The notes under the pieces: model-generated
What the model was told of the DNA's origin: nothing
Database searches by the model: none
The model's input: the letters and a program-made list of their open reading frames with translations, nothing else
Position numbers and translations under genes: made by a program
NCBI GenBank assembly: GCA_000818945.1
Contig: KN805454.1
Coordinates: 50,290 to 114,289, forward strand
From: Schizochytrium sp. CCTCC M209059
Lineage: Eukaryota > Sar > Bigyra > Thraustochytrida > Thraustochytriidae
Direction of reading: 5' to 3'
DNA: 64,000 bases
Shown here: in pieces, positions 1-10,816 of the stretch
Layout: each line of letters starts with the position of its first letter
Numbering within the stretch: position 1 is the stretch's first letter

Positions 1-54
1 GCTTCCGTGCGCGCGCCCGCGCCCGCCCCGCGGCCGGCCGCGGCCGCGCCGAGG

Positions 55-3000
55 ATGACGGCGCGGACCGCCGCGGAGAAGGAGCAGGAGCAGCAGGCGC
101 AGGAGCACGGCCAGGAGGACGCGGAGGGCGCGTACGCGGAGGCCACGATGGAGGACGCGGAGGCGCGCGTGGAGCAGACGTGCGCGGACCTGGGCCTCGA
201 CGCCGTGGCGGCCCGCCGCGCCAGCGCGCTGCTGCGCAGGATCTGCGAGGAGAAGGACCTCGCCGGCGCGGACCTCGACGCCTGGCGCGCGAGCGTCGTC
301 TTCGTCGTCGCGGCGCGGCTCCTCGAGGAGGAGGAGGAGGAGGAGATCCGCGCCGCCCAGCAGGGCAAGGGCGACGGCGCTGCAAACGGAAACGAAGACG
401 CCGCTCCGGGCGAAGAGACCGTGCGGAAGAGGCAGAAGCGTCTCGATGGAACCGCGGGCGGTTTTACAGTGCCTCAGGAGGCACTGAAGCGCATCCACCT
501 GCGCAAGATCGGCCTCGAAAATATTCTCAAGGCCCATCACGATGCAACCGAATTCGGAGAAACCTTTGTAGATCAAGTGCATACTGCCGCGCGCGTCGAA
601 GGCGGCATTCAGGAAGAATCCCTCAAGGCCCTCGAGGACTCGCTCAAGGCCCACAAGCAGCTTGGCCTCTTGTATCAAAAATTCGTCGTAATCTGCAGGG
701 ATCAGGACCCTTTGCCCGTTTCAAGACGAGCCCTGGCGTGGTATCTCTTCCTCGTGGGCCGACGCTTGCTCGCGCACGACCAGGACATGGCATGGTCGTA
801 CGAGCTCTTGCTCGACGCCGTGAGCCACGTGCGACAGGACAAAGCGAGCAGCGACCGCATGATCGGGCTCGTCGACCAGTTGACAAAACTTGGCGTCAAC
901 CCCACGGACGCCATGGACGTAGGTCGTCACTATGAAATCGCGTACTTGCAGGACATGGCTAGTCTCGACGAGCGCTCATTTCTCAAGCACGAGAATGTCG
1001 CATGCATACCAGCGCAAACCCCGCTCAAGGAACGCCGAGCGCCTCGTGCCGGCGAAAATCCAGCAGACGCTCCCGGTTCCGTATCTTCAGATGCTCAGCC
1101 AGAAAACAATCACATGCCTCCCCCCGTCCAAGCCCGCACGCGATTCAAGCGCAAAGCCGAGGAAATGGCTGCTGTTCGCACGCTTCTGCCGTCAAAAACT
1201 CTTTTCAGTGGCGACGCCGAGGAGGGTGCTCCCCGCGAAGTTCTCTTTGATATGTCAACCGTTCCTCATGCAACGAGTCCTCGCAACGGGTCCATGACGC
1301 GACGAGCGCAGTTTAAACGACCTGCAGAGACGCCGGTGTCGCTCGCCGTGGAGACGAGCAACTGGCTCAACCGCGAACTAGACGGCGCATCAGAATCTCC
1401 GGAAGCACCACTGCTCCGATTTTTTGCAGAGTGCGAGGAGGCGCACAACCAACAACGGGAGCAACGCAGCGTCAGTGAACTTCCCCAGGACGAAGCTGAA
1501 AACGAGCAGCCTGTTACATTAGTGCAAGCTTTTGGTTGCCTCGCCTCTGATACGGAAGCACGGCTACGAGAAATGCGCGCCGCTCTCTTGCAAGACGGAA
1601 CCGAGGATGGGCCCCAGCCGCACATTAGCAAAGAGCTCTTCCACGGCACACATGCTGCTGGTCAGGGGGCTGCTTGCTCTTCCTCATCTTCCGTGTCCGC
1701 AATCAAAAAGCATACTGCCGCCGGCACCAAATTGTACTATCGCGTGCTCGAATCCATCTTGCAGGGCGAGGCCACCCGTCTTCGCGTTGCCGATGTGGAC
1801 TCTCGTGCTTCCAAGGGGAACTTGTATTCTCTCTTGAAGTCAGACATGTTTCACCGGGGTCTCTTTGCCTGCTGCATGGAGGTCATTTTTCGCGCAAAGG
1901 AGATTTTCCGCCTCATGCATCCAACTCTGACCGACCGCCTGGGCGTCCCGGGTCTCGAGCTGCTCAAGGTCCTCGAGAGCTTCATGAAGTATGTGCCCAT
2001 GCTTCCCAAGATGCTGGTGCAACACATGCACATGCTCGAGACGGATATACTCGAAGAGCACGTCTGGCGTAAAGGCTCGCCAATCTTTGACCTCTTGCAT
2101 GAGCGCAAGCGGGTCGTTGAGATCGAACGTACCGACGTCGCCACAGTGCCCAAGTTGCACCGCCTCGATGAATTCTTTACGCAGAAACTTCTTGCTCATG
2201 CGCACGCCAAGGCGAAAAAGATCTTTATGCGCCTCGGATATCCGCAAATTGATACGGGCTTCTACAAGGATATTTGGCGTGTCTTCCGCGAGGCCATCAA
2301 GCATCACCCCGAGCTCTGCGAGGATCGACACCTTGATTCGGTCATCTTGTGTTCCATCTTTGCCGTGTCTAAGCTCCGGGCCGTGGAGCCGGTGCTGACC
2401 TTCAAGCGGCTCGTGGCCGTATACAAGGAATCACGCGTGGAAAACGCCGACACGTATGCTGCTTTAATCAGCAACATGAGTCGTTTTCGCACGCAAAACC
2501 TCGCGCGAACAGACAAAGTTGTTGATCGTATTTACATGCCCAACAACGCAAACAAACGCACTACCCGAAGCGGCGCGTACAACCATACAGGCACCATCGT
2601 GGACTTCTACAACCAGATGTTCCTGCCGCGCATGAAACCCACCATTCTCAATTTGCGCGCCCCGGTTGGTGCCGTGAGATCGCAGCCGCCCAGATCCTTT
2701 CCGCCCCCAGCGCCTAGAATTGCCGCCGTCCTTCCCCCTGTTTCCCCCTCGAACAGGGCGTCGGCCCCGGCGTTTAGTAGCTTTGAGTCCCCTGGCAGAT
2801 CGAGGGGTTCCATTTACGCATCACCGGCTCCGAGCCTGCTGGCTCGCGCACAAATGTCAAATGTGGAAATGACGCCACAAACGCGGAGGTTATACGCTCA
2901 GGCGGAGCCCGAAACGCGCAATGTACAGCTCATCAATGCGCAGCAAGGCCGTCGGTCGCGCTTGCACATTAATCCCATGGCCGACGACGACGACGAGGAT

Positions 3001-3099
3001 GAAGACGCCAACCACGGTGCCGGCCTACAAGCCTCTCACCACCAACGTCTCTATAATCGACGTCAGCAACGAGCCGCCCGAAGACGCCCTCCCTTGTAA
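55..3099 (+). CDS. Retinoblastoma-related protein (RB/RBR pocket protein)
   Basis: Likely a nuclear repressor of E2F-driven S-phase genes. Seen: about 1014 residues from the ATG at 55. An acidic, Ala/Glu-rich head is followed by an RB N-terminal-like helical region (about residues 205-265, with YQKFVVICRDQD and RRALAWYLFLVGRR). A pocket A-like region spans about 425-685 (ETSNWLNREL, KLYYRVLESIL, FHRGLFACCMEVIF). A spacer leads to a pocket B-like region at about 700-865 (FFTQKLLAHA, LDSVILCSIFAVSKL, FKRLVAVYKES, IVDFYNQMFLPRM). The tail is Pro/Ser-rich with an acidic DDDDEDED stretch. This A-spacer-B order and length fit the RB family. The frame stays open to the window edge, so the start may lie upstream; the 16 residues before the ATG are a low-complexity Pro/Ala run. 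It is convergent with the WDR91-like gene. The family call is confident; E2F or LxCxE binding is inferred. Confidence 0.9.
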   Translation: MTARTAAEKEQEQQAQEHGQEDAEGAYAEATMEDAEARVEQTCADLGLDAVAARRASALLRRICEEKDLAGADLDAWRASVVFVVAARLLEEEEEEEIRAAQQGKGDGAANGNEDAAPGEETVRKRQKRLDGTAGGFTVPQEALKRIHLRKIGLENILKAHHDATEFGETFVDQVHTAARVEGGIQEESLKALEDSLKAHKQLGLLYQKFVVICRDQDPLPVSRRALAWYLFLVGRRLLAHDQDMAWSYELLLDAVSHVRQDKASSDRMIGLVDQLTKLGVNPTDAMDVGRHYEIAYLQDMASLDERSFLKHENVACIPAQTPLKERRAPRAGENPADAPGSVSSDAQPENNHMPPPVQARTRFKRKAEEMAAVRTLLPSKTLFSGDAEEGAPREVLFDMSTVPHATSPRNGSMTRRAQFKRPAETPVSLAVETSNWLNRELDGASESPEAPLLRFFAECEEAHNQQREQRSVSELPQDEAENEQPVTLVQAFGCLASDTEARLREMRAALLQDGTEDGPQPHISKELFHGTHAAGQGAACSSSSSVSAIKKHTAAGTKLYYRVLESILQGEATRLRVADVDSRASKGNLYSLLKSDMFHRGLFACCMEVIFRAKEIFRLMHPTLTDRLGVPGLELLKVLESFMKYVPMLPKMLVQHMHMLETDILEEHVWRKGSPIFDLLHERKRVVEIERTDVATVPKLHRLDEFFTQKLLAHAHAKAKKIFMRLGYPQIDTGFYKDIWRVFREAIKHHPELCEDRHLDSVILCSIFAVSKLRAVEPVLTFKRLVAVYKESRVENADTYAALISNMSRFRTQNLARTDKVVDRIYMPNNANKRTTRSGAYNHTGTIVDFYNQMFLPRMKPTILNLRAPVGAVRSQPPRSFPPPAPRIAAVLPPVSPSNRASAPAFSSFESPGRSRGSIYASPAPSLLARAQMSNVEMTPQTRRLYAQAEPETRNVQLINAQQGRRSRLHINPMADDDDEDEDANHGAGLQASHHQRLYNRRQQRAARRRPPL

Positions 3100-3225
3100 T
3101 TGGACAGAGACCAAGAGAATGTGAGCCGTTTCACTTTACATACTTTGGAGGAGGGACTCGAACGTCTTTTGCCCACGCGAGCCGCCGGGCGGTTGGTTTG
3201 CCCCCATCCCTTTGCTTTGCCTTCT

Positions 3226-3264
<39 letters not shown>

Positions 3265-3381
3265 TTCTTCTTCTTTTCCTTCTCTCTTTTTTCTTTTCTT
3301 TTTTCTTTCCCCCTCATGAACGATTTTGCATGCTGTGTTGAATTGTGCTCTGACCTTTTTCTAACCGACTCGCAAACTACT
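3100..3381. repeat. Convergent 3' intergenic region with (CTG)n
   Basis: This 282-bp spacer lies between the stop of the RB gene and the stop of the WDR91-like gene. It holds a run of about eleven CTG units at 3228-3262, followed by a pyrimidine tract (TTTTTCTTCTTCTTT and similar) to about 3310. Nothing else was seen. Confidence 0.8.
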
Positions 3382-5469
3382 TCATCCTTGTAAAGAACTC
3401 TTGTCACCAAAATTGAACGCTCGGACACTGCCCGACTCGTATGAGGCAACCAGCACACCTTGAGCCCAATCAATTGATGTAGGAGCGTAGCGCGCACTTG
3501 TTGCAGCAGCAGCATCGAGCCAAAAAGTATCATTTTGATTTTGACCAAACACTTTAACAGCGTTTCCAAAAACAGGCGAGCAAGCGGCGCATCTCTGCGG
3601 GCTGTCGCCCATCCATATAAGATCCCCGCGCGGTTTCCAGGCGCTAGACCACTCTGGAGTCTCTGCTGCCATTGCATTCGCACGACCCCCTTCAATCCTT
3701 AGTAATGGGGCCGCCACGCGATGAAGACTCCACTGCGAAAGGCCTCCGTCCGCAGCGATCACCACGATAGCAGTCTCGTCAGAGGTAAGCATGAGCTTGG
3801 TCACCGAACATTGCGCAGCCTCAAACTCCATAATGCTTGTCATTTTCTGCACGTCGAACACGCGCACCTTGCCATCGCTTGCACCTGTGACGAGAAGAGA
3901 GCCATTGTGATTGAAGCATATCGACGTGATCCAGTACCTTTCGCTCTCGGGTAAACTCGCCATGAGCTGGTTCGTCGTCGTGCTCCACAGTTGAACCGAC
4001 GCCCTCCGTGTCACCTTGTGCGTGTACAATGGCGCAGTGCCCGTGACCCCGGCAAGGGCCTTGGGAGCAAAGAGCGCAGCATGGCGATCGCCGCTCTCCG
4101 ACCCACGACGGACGGCCGCACTGCTTTGACCCGTACATAGCGTAGCCAGCACTTGACGACGCGCACTGAGCCGAAGATCAGAAACGAAGGGAAGCGCCGG
4201 ATCTCCTGTCACGATAAACTCGCTCGTCTGTGCGCGCGCCTGCACGTCCCAGAGCCGAACCGTACTGTTTGCGTGTCCGATTGCTAGCAGCTCAGGGCGT
4301 TCCGGATGCCAGTCTAAGGAAAGAGCCTCGCTCGCACAAAAGATGAGCTGCTCCTGGACGAGGTCACTCCCTGGATCGCCGAGCCACGACCACACCCGCA
4401 CAGTCCCATCCTGCGAGGCTGTCACCAGCGCACGATTTTCTGAGGCGCCCATAGGGGGCGCAAATCGGCACACATTGACACGCGACGCGTGGCGACTCTC
4501 CGCCACGCAGGTTAGATGGTAGACGTCAGCTGCGCCATTCGCTTCGTTTCCTTCCATTGACTCTAATTCCGGAATGCTAGAGGCCTCGTCAATCTTGGTA
4601 GTCTCATTTTCTTGGGCCAATCTTTTGTCAAGCACAGAATCCTGACGGTTTTCTAGCATTGTGCGAAGTCGTCGCACTTCCTGCGTAAGACGCGCGCCTA
4701 AAGTGAGCGAAGAGGACAAGAGATGCCCACGCACAGAGCAGCAAGTAAGCAAAAGACGGTTAGTGTAAGGGAGCTCGACAGCACCATTGCAGGGAAAAGG
4801 AACGAGGGTTAGATTCGACACAAAGCAAGACTTACACTCAAACTCCTTTGCCTGAAGGTCTGCGCGTGCTGCGCGTAATTTGCGGCCATGGAGAGGAAAA
4901 GACAAAAGCTTGGGCGCCTCCTGTGAACGAAAGACATCGGCCAAGAAGTTGTGCAGCGACACCGCAAGCAAGTCGGCCCACGCTTTTTCAAAGTACGGGG
5001 CAAACGCCGGGTCGCGGCTCGGATCGCGGCAGTACGGAAGAGCATACCACGTATGCCACGAAGACGACAAGGGGGCCCGAGAGCCACCCGGCACGGCGGG
5101 ATCAGCGACGCCCGGGCGGTCGAGCACATCTTTGTCAAAGATCTGCAAGAGTTGGTCCATGCGATTCTGTCGCTTGGCGTTGACCATGTAGAACTTAAAG
5201 AGACTCGCCTTGAGTCTGAGCGCGTTTTCGGCAAGGATGGCGTCGAGGCCTGCGAAGCAGCGGCGGTCAAGGAAATCCCAGAGATCCACGAGCGCATCGA
5301 GGTCAAACTCTTCAGCCAGCGTCAGCAGTTGCTGCGCCACACGCTCGGCGTTCAGGCTTTGTAGTCTATCTTCGCTACGCTCCGCCACGAACGCGCGTGC
5401 GGCTTCTGTGAATCCGCGAAAGACAAGATACTCCAGGACGAGCTCGTCTGCCTCGGCCAGGTACTCCAT
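3382..5469 (-). CDS. WDR91-like WD40 protein of endosome maturation (one in-frame intron)
   Basis: Animal WDR91 dampens class III PI3-kinase on endosomes during early-to-late conversion. Seen: an N-terminal helical, LisH-like region (ADELVLEYLVFRGF) and a long helical part (FYMVNAKRQNRMDQL, WHTWYALPYCRDPSRDP, WADLLAVSLHNFLADVF). These align with WDR91 from memory (LVREYLLFRGF, WKDWFVLPFLPSPDTNP, WADTFIVSLHNFLSVLF). A predicted coiled coil and C-terminal WD repeats follow (VRVWSW, VRLWDVQ, FNHNGSLLVTGASDGKVRVFD). The uninterrupted frame is 695 codons. Bases 4698-4835 have a GTAAGT donor and CTTTAG acceptor and are 138 nt long, a multiple of three. Removing them joins AKEFEC directly to ARLTQEVRRLRTML in a continuous coiled coil of the expected kind, so the mature protein is probably 649 residues. 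Confidence 0.88.
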   Translation of the reverse strand: MEYLAEADELVLEYLVFRGFTEAARAFVAERSEDRLQSLNAERVAQQLLTLAEEFDLDALVDLWDFLDRRCFAGLDAILAENALRLKASLFKFYMVNAKRQNRMDQLLQIFDKDVLDRPGVADPAVPGGSRAPLSSSWHTWYALPYCRDPSRDPAFAPYFEKAWADLLAVSLHNFLADVFRSQEAPKLLSFPLHGRKLRAARADLQAKEFECKSCFVSNLTLVPFPCNGAVELPYTNRLLLTCCSVRGHLLSSSLTLGARLTQEVRRLRTMLENRQDSVLDKRLAQENETTKIDEASSIPELESMEGNEANGAADVYHLTCVAESRHASRVNVCRFAPPMGASENRALVTASQDGTVRVWSWLGDPGSDLVQEQLIFCASEALSLDWHPERPELLAIGHANSTVRLWDVQARAQTSEFIVTGDPALPFVSDLRLSARRQVLATLCTGQSSAAVRRGSESGDRHAALFAPKALAGVTGTAPLYTHKVTRRASVQLWSTTTNQLMASLPESERYWITSICFNHNGSLLVTGASDGKVRVFDVQKMTSIMEFEAAQCSVTKLMLTSDETAIVVIAADGGLSQWSLHRVAAPLLRIEGGRANAMAAETPEWSSAWKPRGDLIWMGDSPQRCAACSPVFGNAVKVFGQNQNDTFWLDAAAATSARYAPTSIDWAQGVLVASYESGSVRAFNFGDKSSLQG
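4698..4835 (-). other. Probable in-frame intron in the WDR91-like gene
   Basis: On the minus strand the segment starts GTAAGT right after GAGT and ends CTCACTTTAG before GCGCGCG. It is 138 nt, phase 1, with no stop codon, so translation could read through. The encoded 46 residues (Leu/Ser/Cys-rich) interrupt the charged coiled-coil sequence. A second AG at 4681-4682 would give 155 nt and create a TGA at the junction, so the 4698 acceptor is preferred. Confidence 0.75.
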
Positions 5470-6122
5470 CGTCGCAGCTTGTTTACCACTATCTACCTAC
5501 CCACCTGATTTGCCGGCTTGCCTGTTTGCTCGCTGATCCGCGCGATGGACTCGCTGCTGCTCCGTGCAGCACGCACGCACGCACGCGCGCACGCACGCAC
5601 GCACGCACGCTGTGGCGCTGGCGACAAGGGCCGCGCCCACTTGGAATCGGGCTGGATCGCGATCAACAATTAGATTTGCCCTTCTTGCAACGGAATGAAT
5701 GCATCATGGCTTATCTTGTTGGTTCTCGTGAACCCGGCGGATTCGACGCAGCGTCTATGATTTTTTGCGTAAAGTGATACTACATGCTCCTTTCCTGTGC
5801 CAAAAAGCAAGATCGTCGCAGTCGAGAAATAGCCGACGATCTAGGTGTCCCGGAAACACCGAGGTTAATACCCTACGTATATCATAGCGCAATGAGACTG
5901 TGAGGTAGGGAAGCAATTGCATCTCACAACGTGGTCAACTGAAACCTAATAAAACGCAGCAGCGATCGAAATAGATTTAGGTGGCAAGCACTGAGAGAAG
6001 AGGAGAAGGAAACGAAAGAAGAAAAAAAAAGAGCAACGAGCGAAACAGTGTCGAGATTGCTTAAGTTGTGTGTCAGGTCATTCATGTCTGGTTTGAGGTG
6101 GAGAAAGCAGGGCCGCGTGCGC
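5470..6122. other. Intergenic: WDR91-like 5' side and MYB 3' side
   Basis: Non-coding stretch upstream of the WDR91-like start (5469, minus) and downstream of the MYB stop (6123, minus). It contains a (CACG/CGCA)n microsatellite at about 5571-5610 and purine-rich sequence with AAAAAAAA at about 6022. No gene was recognised. Confidence 0.7.
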
Positions 6123-9100
6123 TCACATCGTCTGAAAAAGATCATCGAATTGATCCATCATGCTAGGCATCGCAGACGGCGCGCCGTCTCCGGCCATGCC
6201 GTCGTCCCTGTATTTGCGGCCGTCGCTGTAGTCGACAGTCATGTTGAGGAAAGAGAGGTCTTCGAGAAGGTTGCTCGAGTCATCGCCGTGAACCGTAGCG
6301 CTGGGATCCAATGCTCCGGTAGGATCGGCACCGCCAAAGAGATCATCAGCCTGGCCAAAAGTGTTCATAGTGAAGAGATCGAAGTCGACCGGCTGGTTAA
6401 AGGACTGGGCCTTGCTCTCCTGCGAAGTATTGGCAGCGTTGGCCTTTGGTGCGCGTGGCTTGCGGCCAGCTTTCTTCGAAGACCCCGCAGCTGCCTTGGC
6501 TGCCTTGGTTGTGCCATCCTTCTTCTTCTTTGCCTTGGTCTTGGTCGGGCCCTTGGTTCCACCACGACCCGAAGAGGCCGACTTGTTCCCGCCCGGGGGC
6601 ACAAGGTTACCACTGCGGGTGTTTGCGCCGCCGGCGTGCATCACCAGCGACGGCTGCGACATATTGCCAAAGGGAAAGTCGAGCGAGGTGGAGAGCTCGG
6701 GCCAGAACGCATCGGCAGCGCTCATGTGCTGCGTCGGTGTCTGCGCGGGGCCCTCGGTCTGCTCATTGCCGTGCGAAGAGAAGAACGACTGGCTTCCCGA
6801 GCCAGGAAAGCTCTCGAAATGAAAGTTTCCGTTCATGAATCCTTCGTCGTGCTTGTCGCTTGTGGCCTTGTTGTTTCGTGCGCTACGCGGGGCGCTCTGG
6901 TCTGCATTCATTGTGAGTGGTTCGCTGGGCGAGGCGAGATGAAGGTCGTGGTCCATGTCTTGCACAGAGCGACCCGAGTTTGCCTTCTCGTACTGGTGGT
7001 GGGCGAACAACCGCTGTGAACCTCCTTCATCCTGCTCCTGGCGTTGGTGCTGAGCGTGCTGATGCTCCTGCATTTGCGGCATGTGTTGATGTTGATGCTG
7101 GTGCTGCTGCATGTGTTGGTGCTGACCGGAGTGCTGCTCATGCTGGTGATGTCCCTGGTGCTGATGATGATCACGGTAGCCGCGCTGCTGCTCGCGCTCA
7201 TGCTCGTGCATTTGCTGATGCTGCTGCGATTGATGGTGATGATGATGAACAACGTGATGCTGGTGCTGGTGCTGGTGCTGGTGCTGCTGATGCTGGTGCG
7301 AGTGGTCCATCTGCGGGGATCCAGCATGCGAGGAGTCCAGATGGCGCGAAGGATGACCCATGTGCTGTGAGGCGTGTGGGTGAGGCGTGTAGAACGTAGA
7401 TGGGGCAAATGAAGAAGATGCCGAATGCATCGCGCTGTCATCCATGTGGGAATTATTACCTGCGCTGCCGCTTGTCGCGATATCATGAGCAGAGTGAAGA
7501 TAAGCTTGTGGCTGCGAAGGCGGATGTCCCAACGGCGGCACCCCGAGTCCAGCCGCGCCGAGAAAAAAGGCGCCATCGGACATCATCATGGCGGTGCCAA
7601 AGCCAAAATCGGGATGCGTTTTCTTGGACTTTGACTTTGTCGCCAATGCCTTGGGCTTTTTCGGTCCTGCGGCTGTTGGTCGTGGTACTGCTGCTGCTGC
7701 TGCTGCTGCGGTGGCAGATTTGGGTACTACTGATTTGGTCCGGGCCGGCGCCGTCGATCCAGCTGCGGTCGCTGCGGTGGGCTTGGAAGGCGACGAGGAT
7801 GTAATCGAAGAAGCGGCTGCGGTTGCTGCAGCTTGAGCAGCAGCTTGCGCAGCAGCTTGTGCAGCAGCTTGCTTGCGCGCCGCGGCCTTTGAGGCCTTCT
7901 TCTCGGCTTGAATGCGTTTGCGCTCCGCTGCCTTTTCTTCGCGAAGACGTTTGGCCGCGGCCTGTTTTTCACGCTTCTCGCGCTCCTTCCTCTCCTTCTT
8001 TTCCTTTTTCTTGGCGAGGGCAGCGGCCTTCTTGGCGGCCTTTTCAGCCTCCTTTTCTGGATCTGGTCCACGCTCGGCGCGATCCGACTGCAACTTGCGG
8101 CGCATCGCGGAGTTCCATCGATTCTTGACGGCATTTTCACTACGCCCAGGAATGAGGCTCGCAATCTGGCACCAGCGGTTGCCAAGTGTGGACTGCGCTT
8201 CCATGAGAATGCGGTCTTCCTCGGCGCTCCAAGGCTCTTTCTTGAGAGACGGGTCAAGATGGTTAAACCAACGCTCGCGGCACTGCTTGCCAAGGCGGCC
8301 AGGCAGCTGATTTGCAATGACGGACCACTTGATATTGCCAAGGCCGTACTTTTCGACCATGCGCATGACCACGGCATCTTCCTCCTTGGTCCAAGACCCC
8401 TTGACGAGACCCGGTTTAAGCACCTTTTGCCATCGGTGGAGGCATTGTACATCTGTACGTCGACCGCCAAAGGCAACCTGCGAGATTTTTTTCCAGTTTT
8501 TGGCCCCCATTTCCGCGACGGTCTGTCGCAAAATGTTGTCTTCTTCTGGTCCCCAGCGCCCGCCAAGCTTGGCGGCGTTGGACTTGAACTGGTTTTGAAT
8601 CACGTCGCTGGCCTTGCCAAGAAAGGAAGCTTGCGGAGGCGCTCCGTTGTTGTTTGCGTTGAGACCTGTGCCCAGTACAGGCTGTCGAAGCGGCCCACCA
8701 GTGCTTGCCGTGACGACCATGGGCGCACTGCTGGCCACGGAAGCATTTTGCATCAACGAGTTGGTGGAGGATGATGACGACGATGACGTCGACGATGGGA
8801 CCGATGCCGATGCAATGGCGTTTGCGGCACTCGAAGCCACGGTCATAATGTGAGGTGCCGTGGGAATCGATGCCGAGGGCAATCTGGCATCACCGGCCTG
8901 CCCTGCTTGCTGCGCGGCAAGCGTGGCAGGCGAGGGATTATGATTGTGCTTTTTGAAACTGTTTCCCATCGCACAATTGGTTCCGTGAGCAAGAGCTCCC
9001 GGATGTTGCGCGTTCGTGCTATCGTTCGTTGAGGGCATCGCGGGTGACGGTGGCTCGCGCTTCTGTCTCACGGGCTGCTGTTTTGCTAATGCTGACGCAA

Positions 9101-9173
9101 GGTTACTTGGTGCTGCGGATGTTTGGTCTGATTTCGCAGCATCAGCCGTAGCAGGAGCAGGAGTAGCAGCAGG

Positions 9174-9204
<31 letters not shown>

Positions 9205-9602
9205 ACATCAGCTGCTTTTGATGTTGCGGTTGTAGATGTTGAAGCTGCCCCGAAAGCGCTTGATGCCATGTGCGGCATGACCTGTGCTGCAGTCGTGGTT
9301 GGCGTACTTGAAAAGTTAAGATCCGCGTTTGCACGATGCGCTTGGGTAGTCGAAGCGATCATGACGTCACCCGAAAGCACTGACGAAGTAGGCGACGACG
9401 ACGACGACGACGACGACGATGAAGTAGTAGCAGTAGAAGAAGAAGACGACGCCGCAGTCGCGGAGGCGTTCACAGACGCGGTCGCACTCGCCGTCAGCAC
9501 ATTGTGGCCGGCTGTAGCTGAGTTTGCGTGGAAAGACACCGGGGCAGAAGGAGCAGATGTAGCATGTGGTGGCGCTGCCTGCGCTGCTATCGGAGACGCC
9601 AT
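6123..9602 (-). CDS. Three-repeat MYB transcription factor (3R-MYB / MYB3R type)
   Basis: Likely a nuclear regulator of cell-cycle genes, by analogy with animal MYB and plant MYB3R. Seen: 1159 residues from a clear ATG. A long Ser/Ala/Thr-rich head (to about 345) is followed by three tandem MYB repeats at about 350-500, with the Trp pattern of R1 (RWGPEEDNIL..NWKKIS..HRWQKVL), R2 (GSWTKEEDAVV..IKWSVIA..CRERWFNHLDP) and R3 (EPWSAEEDRIL..NRWCQIA..VKNRWNSAMRR). A Lys/Arg/Glu-rich helix comes next (about 510-590). A His/Gln-rich low-complexity tract occupies about 760-850. The tail has Lys-rich patches and an acidic end (FDDLFQTM) that could be an activation segment. The MYB domain is unmistakable; the tails are species-specific. 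It lies 3 kb from the RB-related gene. Confidence 0.93.
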
Positions 9603-10816
9603 GGAGTTCGATTAGCAAGTTCGCCGAGACAACAAGCGTATGTACTGATTGCTTCTTTCGTGAAAAGTAGCGTCGTGGTGGTCGCGCTGATTCAGCTTGT
9701 TGTGCTTTGTGCTGCACTCACTCACTCGAGCGTCGCGTACCAAACAACGATGTCGCGGTCGTGGGCATACAAGATTGATGAAGACAGGCACGCGAAGCTT
9801 TGTTTAGTCGCGCGCTGCGCTAGGTGCGGCGCGCGCGCCGACTGCCCGCCGGATGACCGTCCGGCTGAAGCGGTCGCAAGCAACGTCTACCGCGGCCGGC
9901 CTGGCGAGCGATCGCCTTTTGCCTGCTTATTTGCTTTTCACCGGACCTCTGTAGCCTCTTCCTTTGCTCGTACGAAGGAGAAAAGGAAGGGAGGAAGTCT
10001 TTCTATTTTCTTTGTCCTCCGCGCGTGCGAAGAGGCGCGACGCTTATCAATCAATTAACCAAGCTCCTGTGCGAGCCGAGCGAATAATGTACTACTCGAG
10101 GCGACTTGCAAGTGCAGCACACACCGCTCCCAAGTGCGCTTCACCGCTCTTCCCTCTCGGCCCCGCTCTTCATCCTTGCCCTCTATACTTTAACATCATA
10201 ATCGACCCGAACCCTCCGCAGCGCTCTTGGCCCCGCCCGCCCCTACGGCCCCGCTACGCCTTTCCCTACCACTTACCCAGCACACACCCTTCAACGGATA
10301 CCTTGCCAACGGACATTTTCATCCTCCCACCGCGCTCCGCAGGGTCTACCTCCAACCCATACCCCTTCCTAGCAGGTCCGTTGGCCATCTCCCGCCTTAA
10401 TCGCACATTCCTTTCCAATCTTATACCCCATATATTAAGGCGACCCTAATTTTAAGTCCACCTTAACGACGCAGCGACGCGACCGTGATAGTCTATTTGT
10501 TCTTAGTGTTTATGTACTATAAACCATGCGGGTGGGTTGCGTGGTTGGAAAGCCCGAGTTAAGGCGGCAAACGTGCGGCGGGGAGCGAGTGGAGGGGAAG
10601 GCGCGGGGAACGCGGGGAATGGCGGCGGGGCGGGCGGCGCTGCGAGGGCGGGGCGGGAATAGCGCAGTTGCGGGCGGCGGGCGCAAGTGGGGCGGGCGGG
10701 TTGCAAGTGCGGAATGCGCGGCTCGCAAGTGGCGCAAACGGACGGCGGGCGCGCGGCGGGGCGGGCGCGCAGCAGAGAGCGAAAAGCAGGAGCGAGACAC
10801 GGCACGGCACGGCCAG
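9603..10816. promoter_or_regulatory. Divergent upstream region between MYB and eS6
   Basis: About 1.2 kb with no credible gene. The left part is upstream of MYB (minus). From about 10120 to 10450 it is C/T-rich; from about 10540 it becomes very G-rich and CpG-rich. It carries several copies of a recurrent motif: GCAAGTGCAG near 10108, ATAGCGCAGTTGCGG at 10659-10673, GCGCAAGTGG at 10681, CAAGTGCGGAATG at 10704-10716 and CGCAAGTGG near 10724. The Arg/Ala/Pro-rich open frames here on both strands look like by-products of GC content. Confidence 0.55.

Noticed and set aside
4681..4682. Alternative acceptor for the WDR91-like intron
   Set aside because: It would remove 155 nt and create an immediate stop at the junction.
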